The notes under the pieces were generated by a model, which saw only the letters and a list, made by a program, of their open reading frames with translations, ran no database searches and had not been told where the DNA came from. Below are positions 28,601 through 40,600 of a DNA stretch of 64,000 nucleotides, piece after piece. The position numbers were made by a program, and so were the translations under genes. How positions within the stretch are numbered: position 1 is the stretch's first letter; each line of letters starts with the position of its first letter. Source of the DNA: Harmothoe impar (taxonomy: Eukaryota; Annelida; Polychaeta; Phyllodocida; Polynoidae); NCBI GenBank assembly GCA_947462335.1, contig OX381710.1, positions 31,735,004 to 31,799,003 on the forward strand, written 5' to 3'.

Positions 28601-31600
28601 GTGAAGATGTTTCTTTTGGATGTGAAATATAAAGCGGCCAGGTTAACAAATTTCAGAAAGGAAATAAATGTATATTGAGTAAATTCATTGGTGTGGCACA
28701 TCTGCTAAAAAAGACCATCTCGACATTATTTCCGAAGGAGAAAACCTGTCTTGCTCTGTGAAAATCAGTGTTTTGATATGATTTTTCTTTTAATATTCAA
28801 TCTTCGCAAGTCCACATGGTCTTCTCGCGCGAATGTGTCTTGCAGTGTATTGGTGATTTAACCTTATATTCATTATATCTATTCAAATGTTTTTGTGTTG
28901 TGTTAGTCCTTTAACTTGTTACTTGTTGCCTGATGTGTTGTGGCTCTGGTTTCAGGCCTTGTTAAAGGTATGTTCATATCAGCACTCCCCCATCATAGAT
29001 TCCGAGCTGCATCGATTCAACCTACCCGTTTGTAAATTTACCCATCTCTTAAGAGTCGGGAACGCTTTGGATTTTTATACCGATCTCTCCCAGGCAATCC
29101 CTTTTTTTTTTGCAGAACATATATATTTTGTCATGTTTAACAATAACCGACCATCGATACCGATAGGTTTTGTGTCTGCTTATAAGGCATACGTGTGGCC
29201 AACCCTATACATATTCAGCTTGGTGAATTGATGCCTGATATGCTTTAGAAATAGTTTACTTTAAAGATAGTATGGTTTTACTTAATATGTACTTATTCCC
29301 ATTAATGTATAAACACATTATACTAGGACCTGGAAACCCATAATGTAAGCAAGGGAATGATTATTACCCACTAGGTATATCCTCTGCCTGTACATATTCA
29401 CTTAATTTCAAGTTGGTGTGCGTCCGTGTTTGAATTAATGTAATTTTTAAATGGAATATTGGAATATTAAGTAAAAACATATTCAAGAATTCTTCTCCGT
29501 ATTGCTTTTAAGACATTCGTTTAAAGGGGCAATTTAGTAGGTTGGCCACAATGACAATAGTCAAATGACTCCTATTTGCAAAGGAACATGTTATAATTTC
29601 CTTCTACGCTGGGCCTTACTATTACAAGTGTACTATTAAATGCCTGTACAGCGAACGATTCTCTTAGCTAGCTATCTGGTTACACCTCACTCTTGAATCC
29701 ACAATAGATTCTCCGCTGGAATACAAGCAGTGTTTATCCATATGGTAATCATCAGTAGATTTACCATTGATACACCTTCTGGTTAGAACAAAGAAGCAGT
29801 GAGGAAAGATATTCCCTGAAATACAGAACATTTTTGTTTGCATATTAACAGATAAAAGCTGCTAATTAAGGCGTATTTTACTAAGTGTTTTATTCCTTTC
29901 GGGACTTCGTCAAGGACGCGATTTCCCGTACAGCTAAAATTTGAGCCAACAGAGTTTCCACACTGGTTACGCTTGATACCCCTTACTTAGTATGAAAGCT
30001 TCCTGACCTATTTGACGCATTGAATGCTTGTTGCAGGGCCTCGGGAGTGGCGGGAAGATGATAGATGAGCCTGGAGCAGCCATGGTGCTCACCCTGGAGA
30101 GTACCCAGGTGTCGGCCTGCTCCTGCGGCTCCCTCGTCAGCAAGGGCCGCTTCACAGGTGGGTAGAGCACAGAAGTGTGGTATTAACCCTTTATGGGCCA
30201 CTGAGTGCCTTAATATGCCATGCCCTTGGTCATTTAATATGATGCATGAATACATTCTGACGATAAAGGACATAACACATTAAAGCGTAATGCGGGTCTT
30301 AAAGGGTTAACATTTTGAAGATCTCGAAGTAGGCTCACCACGGCCGTGGTGAGCTTTGGCCGTGGCATAGCTGAAATGGTTGATTATTACTACATAGATA
30401 CTAGCTAATATCGACTCGTTATTTAATCTTGATATGTTGTGCAATTTTCTCTAGTAAATTCTGCCAACAGCCAATTTAAAAAACTGAGTCGGGTTTTGTA
30501 TGAAATACAACTTCTAGTGCATATTCTATATTAACCGAAGTGAAAAAAGTATAGATCTTTCCTGACCGACAATAATAGGAATTTCTAATTTCGTGATATT
30601 TAGGTTTCTCCCTTCGGTTTGCCAATGACTTTGAAGTGTCTTGGGATGACTGGAAGCCAGACAAGTCGCTGGATATTGTCATGAATGCTATGGTGGTGCC
30701 GGAGGGGACGTACGAGGTGTGTTCACGCACATCAGCAGCCACCGAGGCCGGAGCCAACCCGAGCTGGAATCTCAACGTAATGTGGCAGATGTGCGGTATT
30801 GATGTGCACCTCGACACCAACATCGGCAAGCGACTGTCTGCGCTGGGCAATACACTGACTTCACTAGCCGGCGAACAAAGTAACGATGATGAGATGGTGG
30901 AACCGGAAGGGGAACTGCAAGCACTAAAGGCTGAGCTGCTGCAGGGCCGCAAGGGTAGTCTGCTCGCCGAGGGGCTGCCAGCCTTCATCTACGACACCAG
31001 TCTGGACGCCAAGACACGCGCGCGTCTTATCGAGCAGGAAATGAACGAGCAGGCCAAAGTAGTTCAGGACCTCAAACAGCTGGGAGCCACCAACGCCACC
31101 ATCGACATCGAGGCACGCAAGCTGGCCGAACTAGAGGCCGCCGTTTTCAATGATTTCAGACAGGACATTATGAAGAAGATCAAGCGCCAGAGCGTCAAGG
31201 CCACAGCGCTGAAGGATAAACTGGGCCTCGGTTACAAACCTGCTCACATCCGCTCCAAGTCGACGGGAGCTGCTCCGGTGACCCACCACCAACACCAGCA
31301 GAACCTGCGCCGTAAGAACTCCAAGGGCGAGAGGCGGTTAGCGTCTTACAAGGAGGACGTCTCGGGCTTTGACCAGCCCACATCCCCCACCAGTCCGCCC
31401 AGGGGTCCTTCAAGCCGCAGTCACCAGAGGGCCCTGTCGATTGATGCGGATGCACTCAACGGTCAACGTATCGCATTTGACCGACCAAGCAGCGTAGCCA
31501 AAGAAATGTTCTCGACAACAGTGGACGATCCAACTCACTTCCAGGTATGTTACTTACCAACACACCTTTCATGTCATAATATGCATGTTAAGAATCGTGA

Positions 31601-34600
31601 GGCCTTATCTGATGTAGTACTAAATTGATTCGATGTGAACTTTACGCATGGCTTTGTAGATGTGAATATTGAAGAAGTCTCGTCTCCTTAAGCTCTATTT
31701 ACTATCCAAGTTGCCAAGCATAAATCTTTAAGGTTGATTTCCCATATTTTGCGTTAAAGGCAGGAAAGCCTTGTTTCCTAATCTCACTTAAAAGTTCTTA
31801 ATGACTTCCCTCACTGAATGACAATATGACTACTAACCATTCAATCACATATTGACCTTCTGCTTATATGCTTATTCTGCGATTGCTAACATAATTAGGG
31901 GCTGTCCACTATCGTAAGTGAATAACCCCGTGTGTCTGTGTAGTTAGCGCTCCTTTCTGCATCCACCCTGTCCTAATACCTAACCATGGCACTCCACGGG
32001 AAACTATGAAAGGCAAAAACAGACAGGGCGCGTCGTGTTCATGTCGAAGATACTTGCTAAGCCTATGGAGATGTACGTGGAGTGCAGATGAAATGCCTGT
32101 ATTTGCGTGTATTATATATGCCGACATCTGCCCCTCTCTGCGCCCTGTTTGTTTAGTGCCATTTGATTTAAGAATTTCAGAAATAATCCTAAAATTTTGG
32201 TGCAGACAAAATAGAAGAGGATATACACGAGGTGTTGGTTATGATGTAGTTATAGTATTCCAAATCCCCATTAGTAAGGGTTTTAGAGTATTCAAACTAC
32301 TGTTTACCAACATCCTGTAAACAATAAGTATAGGTACAAAAACTGATTGCGTAAAATTAAGACTGTAGACCCTATACTTTCGAATTATGTTGCTTGTGTT
32401 TATGTCTCATTCAGCAATCTAATGTTTGTTCATCTTACACCTATTCTGAAATTGGTCACACTGTTCTTTCTGAATACAGAAAAAAATGAGAGAAACCCCA
32501 GTTCACACTAGAAAATGTTAAGTTTGGCAATATGTGTGTTATGTGTTAAGGCTATCATTATATGTTAACACTACCTCTGTATATACACATGTAAAGTATA
32601 TCAATTACAAATGTATCCTTATTATGTGGTCTTGAGATAGGGTTAAGCTTAACCTTTCTTTAATCTTCCTCGAAACTCAACCTGTATCTACATCTAATAA
32701 TTACAAGCTGTAACCTTTATGGTAAAATGTCGTTGATCAAGCTTTAAAGGTCCTTGCTTCTTTTAGTCTCCTATTACAGTGGTAGTGACACTGGCACCTT
32801 TTATACTTGAAATACACATTATTCAAATTTATCCATATGACTAATCATGCTATCCACTATACACAAACATCATGGACCTCACATGTATATACTTAGTTAC
32901 ACCAAATGTATATACATGTATTATCAGTTATGTAACAATGTAAAAAAAAATAGCATACTTTTCTTTTTGTTTTACATAAGTTTGAGGACACAAGCCCCAG
33001 CAGTCCAGGATCAGGGGGTGGCTCGGTGGCGCCACCTGGATCGGGCGGTGGAGGTCCTCGATACCAGCGACTGTCGTATCAGGAGATGCTCGCCTCGAGC
33101 TCCGAGGAGTCGGACAATGAGGAGAGTGACCCTGACCTAGCCTACTTCAGCAAGACTGCCAGAAAGTAAGTTGTCCTTAGAAAAAAATGCAATCCGATGG
33201 AGTCTAATCAGATAGTTTTCCACATACTGTACCAAGAGGCAAATGCTGATGGTGATAGGCCTTTCATGTGTAAACCATGAGAATCTAATTTCAGTCTTTT
33301 CCCATTGATACCCATCTGTTAACAAGGGAAAACGTGAATTGTTATTATCATCTATGATCTAATGTCAGACATTGTAAGCTCACGTTCTCTCTCTACCAGG
33401 ATAAACTTTGAGGACACACCTGATAACCGCGCCACTAAAGTACCCAGCCCGGGTGTGGGCAGCTCGGGATCGGCCAAGACCGCTCTACTCGACCCCAGTG
33501 TGGACTTCCAACTAGATATCAAGGTATGTGTCATCAGCAGAGGTGTATTGTATACATCTGGATATATTTGTATCTTTAGTTGTGGATAGAATCCTGTGAA
33601 ATTCTGTCAAATATATACAGCGGAATAATAAATTGAGAGCGACACATATATTTATACATATTAATCAAGGCATCCAGGAAATATTCATTGTTATCCAGAT
33701 ATTATGTTTTTTGCAACACCCCAAAAAGTGTATCAGTAAATTCATGTATATGTATTGTTGCAGGTGGAAATCAGTAGCGGTCAGTGTGTGTTACATCCCA
33801 AAGAGAAGACCCTCATCAAAATGGATCACATAGACTCAGAACCTAGAACGTAAGTCTTTATTGTCAGTGTTTATCAATGCCTTTTTTACAATTTAACTTA
33901 GACAAAATGAGGAATAGATTATTATCAACAACTTCATAGTAAAAGGCAGCACTGTTAGGGATAATGAAGTAAGGTCAAGACTTGAGAGGAAGACTAATGA
34001 TGTTGACCTTTATATCTATTCTAAAATGTCACAAGAACATATTATACAGGGGGGTAGAGCTTTATATAAATAATGTTTTTCTGGCACGTAAATGAACATG
34101 GGAGGAAATATAAGATAAAGTTGATAATGATATTGCATAGGCGAGGTAAGCGTGACTTGAGGACGGAGAACTCGCCCAATCTGCATCGTAAACGTAAGAA
34201 GCACAGTTCAGACAGCGGGCGTTACCACACCAAGATGAGCTCCCAGACGTCGGCTGTCGACAACACAACTGTCTTCTTCCTACCTGGAGTTGACGTCAAG
34301 GTAACTCCTTAAAGTAGCCTGACAATGAAAATCATTTTATAATCAATATGTTATCGTTATTTTGCCTTTATCATCGAGTTATATCACACTCGCTCTAATT
34401 ACCGGTTTCACCCAGAATAACTATGAGTCTTTATCATCCTTCCCCCTTCCCTTCCCCCTCATGTTAAAAATGGATCACCCCTAGATTGCTACCGACTAAT
34501 GAGAGTCTGTATGTATATATTTGTGCGATGCGTTAGATCTATAGTTGTGGGAGAGTAAAGTAAAGGTAAAACAGTCGTAGTTTTACAGGATAGTTTTACA

Positions 34601-37600
34601 TAAAGTTATTTGTATTGATCCCTGACTGGTTTTATCCCCCCCAGGTCCACTACAACTCTAAGACAGAGCCGGTGAACACGGGTGCCGAGAGTCCCACCAG
34701 CAGCATGAAGCCAGACTTCATCAGCGCCACGACACGCCACACCACCACGCCCACCACCCCGCCGCACCCCGGCCACCACTCGCCGCCCACCGTCTTCCTC
34801 AACGACACCACGCCGCACCACGTACAGGACACCACCAGTACCGGCAGCATGGGCGTTAAGAAGCCGGAGAAGAAGGCCAACCTCTACGCCTGGCTCTACC
34901 TCCAGCAGCTGTCGGAGGAGATGCTCATCACCCCCGTGCTGCTCGACTTCCTGGAGCAGGCCCTGGAGCCCATCCCCATGGTGCAACTCACTCAGTCCAA
35001 GTCCAGCAAGAGCGGTGAGTCCCTGCCCCGGCATCGCCCCCTCCTCCCCCTTCCCTCCAGGGTTACCACGGCCAGGGAAAGTCGGGGGGGAGGGGAAAGT
35101 GGTATAGAAAAGTAACGGAAAGTCAATGAAAATGAAAATAACAAAATCAACAAATAGCATGATATTTTTGTGGGAACTCTGCTTTGTTAACTAGTTAAAG
35201 TCCGAGGATCAATTCCTCTTACCTTATTTACCATCGCTCTGGTCAGATAATGTGGTAATGAAGCATGCAGTAGTGAATAAACACGCTCATTTAACAATAT
35301 TCCCGATAGTTCTATGAATATATAACCTGTAAGAATTGACAATAATAATGATAATTTCTCTCCATCCTACAGCATCGTCCTACTCTGCAGCACTAGGAGC
35401 AGACCTGGACACTTCGGCGACGTCCCTGGTATCTTCGAGTAACGTCTACTCGTCCTTCCCGGTGGATGTGGTCGTCTACATCAGAGTGCAGCCTTCTCTG
35501 ATCCGCTTTAGTTGTCTCCCCGTGTCGCGCGTTGAATGCCTGCTCCGCCTGCCTTCACTCGATCTTGTCTTCTCCACAAAGCGGGCCGATATAGAAAGCA
35601 ATATGTTACCTGACACATCTCCACCCACCAAGAGCAAAAGTGAGTTAATGCATACCTTTCAATGGAAACCTAGTATCTGAGTCCGCGAGCAGGTTGAAAA
35701 TTGTCGCGTCCCTCGCTCAATAACGGTCCATATTTTTTTGGTTTCCCCCCTCCCCCTCCCCCCGTTGTTAAAAAGAAAACCACTCCCTTGGCCAAAGTAC
35801 TTTACCTGCCGCCTGCTCTGTAGTGATATATTCCAGATGTTTTGTAAGTCAGATTAAACAATGATTAAATGTCGTCTTTCACAAAGCACCTGGTCCCGGA
35901 GGAATAAACCGCTCCAACAGTCTGGGCAGTCGTACAGGACTATCGGGTCGGGCACGGAACGCGTCCAGCGCACAGATCGTACCGACTGAGGTTATAGCCG
36001 GAGGAGGGTTGAGTGTGACCGGGTGTCTGGCCGACTTCTCCTTCTACATATTCCATCCTTACGGCGGAGGGCAGAAAAAGTCCTCCCTCTCCCTCCTGGA
36101 GAACAGCTTCAAACACAGGTCCAAAGACCACAGTAAGTCCTTGTTTTCGCATAAAACCAGGTTTTGGTGTTATTATTTTTTGTTGCAAAAAGAACTAATC
36201 AACTTATATGACATTTAGAATTGAAAATGTGCATGATGAATGTCTTTTTACGCCTTTGAGGGGGTTGAAATGTATGGCCCAAACTCATGAGAAATTCCTA
36301 CCACATTTTATGTTACATACATTAAATATATATATAGTGGAAACAAATTTACTATTTCTTGACCAGTTCACCTTTTCCGCACTCTAGATAGCAGCAGTCA
36401 TGACCACATGCAGTCCCCACTGGCCGATACCATCGGGCGTAAAGACTCGCTGAGTCTCAATGTGGAATTTGTCAAAGTGAACATCTCTCGGTCTCGACGC
36501 GGTGTACTACATGGTTCGGAGTCAACCATCACCTCATCACAAAGCTCGTCCAAACTAAGCTCACTACTCGCTGATGCTGCCTCAAAGGCTGCCAACATCG
36601 TGAGATTCTCAGGTATGATGATCTTGATTTATATATAAAGTAACTTGACAGTTCTACAGTTCTACATAAGCGAGTGCTCATATTCTAACAGGGGGGGTGG
36701 TAAAAAAAAATTGGAACCCTCATGGGGGAAGTGGAAACAATTTCGGGCGCTCCATGCGAAATCTGACCCCCCCCCCCCCCTGTTGTTGAAGAATGAGCAA
36801 TCCCTGTGATCACGACGTTCGATGGGATAGTAAAATTATATTGATGGTATGAGAACCAGGCAATACGACTGGGGAGAAAGTACACAAAACACTGGATCTG
36901 TACTAAATATGTATCAACATTACAGGTAATAGACATTTTCCGATTTTCCCTTTGTCTATTCAGCGGTCTGTGACATCGGGTCTGCGTCATTTAAGTATGA
37001 CATGCGACGACTGTCTGAGATCTTAGCACTGCCCAAAGCCTGGTACCGCCGCAGTCTGGCACGTCGCGTCTTCCTTGGGGAAGAAGCGACAACCAATGTT
37101 ATAAGTGACTCCGGTGAGTAGCCCTAAATCTATATTTTCTAATAAAAAATATATCCATACTAACCGTTATAGTGACTAACACAATGGTTTGTGCTGTAAA
37201 ATGGCCAGAGTTCTGCACGAGTTGACTGCTGCATGAAGCTATGTCTCTTTTATGTAAAGAAGATCGAATGTTCCATCTCTGCACAAGAAACATGATAGAT
37301 GAGGCATTTGTTCTAACAAGAAGTAACTGTTTCGTAAACTTTTAGATTTCATACAGACTGGCTGTATTTTTTGGGCTACTATCATTTTTTCGCATATATA
37401 ATCAATCAATGCCTAGCACCAATCATGCTACCACCGTTTATGTTGAAGGTATATCTTACAAATATCGTGTTCAGTTGAAGCAGATTAACGCCTTTACAGT
37501 TGATGTTGTATTTGATGTTGTTTCTATTAACCCCTACCATCATGGTACCAGACGATGAGACATCCAGCTCTCCGCCTACACCAGAGTCGCCCCTCTTCTC

Positions 37601-40600
37601 GCCTTTCGGCCGAGCCCAAACTATATCTTCAATTCACACGTCCCACCTGGAGAACGGTGAGAAAGCCACCTCCCACCGCCGCGTGGCCTCCGAGGACCGC
37701 AATGTGCCGATCAACCTGGAGTTCAAGAAAGAACTAGACAGTATAAACCAGAGTCGCACCCCAAGTGGTAAGAGACAAGCAAACCCCACTGTATGGATAT
37801 GGTGGAAGAAAGGAACAGATCCATCTAATTTGTTCCTTTAGTAAAAGCCATCCAGAAATCTCTCAAATGGGGTGGGGGGGGGGGGATTGTACTTCACAGA
37901 GCCGTTATTATCCAAGTCAGATTTCCATATTTGATTTGATTTGATCTCTTCTCCTCTCATTATATAAGAACATCATGTCACACATTGTGCCCTGTAACGA
38001 CATAGATTAAACAAATTACAAATCGGGAATATCTCAAAGGCTTAACTCATTCCCCCTCTAACTTCTCCCGACCCATAGGTCAGCAGTCACCATCATCTGA
38101 CACAGCCCCACCGAGAACACCGGCTACCAGTCCCTCACAGCAGCGCACGCGCCCCCTGTCCCCTCCCCTGCACGACCTGCCCTCCCGGCTACGCGGCTAT
38201 GAACGTCTCCGCAGTCAGGACCACTTCCAGCACGGCGGGCTGGAGCGCGGCCCACGCGCGGGCTATGGGGGCAGCGGTGGGGAGCAGTCAAAGAGCGGGT
38301 CTCAGTTCAACCCGCCGGTACAGCCTGGCAAATCCATCAAGGAATGGGAGACACTGGTACTCTTTGCCGTCAACCTAGCCCGCCTAGATGTCATGGTCAA
38401 CATGAGCAATGTTATGGGCCAGAGTGTGTAAGTCTCACTGTATCTTTTCTCTCTATTAGTTGAGGAAGATAATATCATTGATTCATAGAGTGAATAATCA
38501 GGGTTATCCTTCATGATTAAGAAATTTGGAAAAAAAAGTCCTTTCATATATATGCTCTTCAGTACCATTTGTATCAAACGAATTCTCAAGAAACGTGTAT
38601 AAATATAGTGTTTTATATCAGGGATAGGGCTTTAATAACTTGTCCAACGTTATACTTAGGTATCTTTTCCCTTTACAGCTGGGCAACGACCGACCTCAAG
38701 TCCCAGGGCCGACTGTCCATAGACAGTAACGGCTACAAGAATATGAAGATCACGGGGGGTCTGGGAGGGTCCAAGCTAGAAGCACAGGGCGGCATCGTTG
38801 GTGGTAAAATCCAACTCCACAACCTCAGCTCCTATGGTAAGTTATAGATATTTGGTACATGTACTTTTGGTGGTTTTTGCCCCAATGAAAATTAGTTTTT
38901 ATAAAAAATTTCTTTCATATACCTAAAATGATAGACACTGAGCTTATGATGAATTCCATTTGGGATTTTGAGGCCTTTATGACGTGTTGTCAGTAACGAA
39001 AAGATGGCCCCTCCAACACCATCACTTGATATCCATTGACATTATTAACTAAATTTTCCAGTTAGCGCGTATATCTATACCTTTGCAACATTTCCATTTT
39101 GTCAGTATCAATCAGTGAAGACCCGGGGCATGAACCAGACCACCGAGCGGGGCTAGAGCTCTTCACCATAGAAAGCCGACTCGACTACATGGGCTCCAGC
39201 ATGTTGATGGGACGCGTCTCGAAGCTCGGGGCCACACTCAGCGACGAGTGGCGCCTAGATATGAACAACATGGACACCCAGCCACTCGCTACTAAAAGGT
39301 GCCGTTAGAAGTGTTAACGAGCAGTTGTTATCAATAAGTAGTTGTTCAAGGAGAGAGTAGGGTAGAAAAGTGGGGAAAGTTGCAGCTGGGAATTAAAGTG
39401 AATTCTTTAGACTTAAAATCAGCCGTAATTCTCCTCATTTTGAACCCATTTTTTAAAGTATAATAATAGTGCATACCTCGTACTTGATATTAAATGAAGT
39501 AGAAATTTTTTGTCTAATGACAGTTTTATCTGACTCTTTTTTTCCCTTTTTATAGACCGGCCATCGTGTTTGTCCACGGTGACCTGTCGTGGGATAAGCT
39601 ACACCTGATGATTTCCCGCTCCACCACACCCGATCTGGTCAAAATGGCCGCCAAACTAGAGGAGTTCTTCTACCAGCAGTTCCACTCCAGCAAGCGTGTA
39701 CTCTCAGCCTTTGGCCCCATCCCCGGGGGCAACCGCAAGTCACGCAGCAGCAAGAACTCTTGTGATGAAGGTAGGCCTATAATAGAGTTGTCTTAGTTTA
39801 AACAGTAATTACACTGATTTTCCATGTAGAACCCAAACTTAGAATTTGATATAAAAAAAAAACTCGAATTATGTAGTAAACTTCTAAACCCCCTCAGATA
39901 ACACGCACCTCAAACCTTGCATTTTCTTATTGCCCACATCAAACCCCTGATTGTCAGCGAGAATTTACTTGAAATGGAAATCGATTCAGTAAATTGAGGT
40001 AGATAAGAGGATTTCTGCATACATTTGGATGACCTCTGAATTGGCTTTCTGTAGATAGGGTATTGCATGAAGTGGTATTTTCTAACATGATGATTTTTTC
40101 CCTCCAGCCTCTTGGATCTCTGAGATCCGGCACCACCGACATTGGCAGAAGGTACTGGAGTTTGTGTCTGGGTGTAAACTCTCCATGTTCAGCTTTAAGC
40201 TACCCGCCCAGGGCACCATCCTGGGCGGCACAGTCAGTCTCCATGGCAACAACTTGTCTCTAGCCTGCTTCCATGGCATCAACTTCCGCAGTAAATCCTG
40301 GGCCCTCTTCACTATGGATGAGCCCTACATCGGGTTTGCAACGGAAGCTCAGGACATAGTTGATGACGGTAAGGAGGCTTCTGATTCTGTTTTAGTCAAT
40401 TGGGAATATACGTAAGCGCTATTAGATGGACTTGGAAAAACATAATTAAATTGTCCTGCTTTGCATTTTTGAAACTACCGGTATTCCAACTGTAAGCTAT
40501 TTGTATTTAGATATGGGTTATAAATATCAATGATCTGTAGGCTTATAGACATGTAGACTGTTAATCTTTGGTGTAATTATCAAGCTCATGAAATCCGTTT

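Larger units (their letters stand above)
27151..30036. other. 2.9-kb intron with repeats and a candidate microexon
   Basis: Holds a 10-bp-arm palindrome (27392-27416), a tract with four TATAAGCCGAAT motifs in alternating orientation (27707-27880), a GC-rich patch with short direct repeats of CAGCCACCTGCTC type (about 28160-28240), an imperfect hairpin at about 28302-28380, and a candidate 12-nt microexon. Confidence 0.6.
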
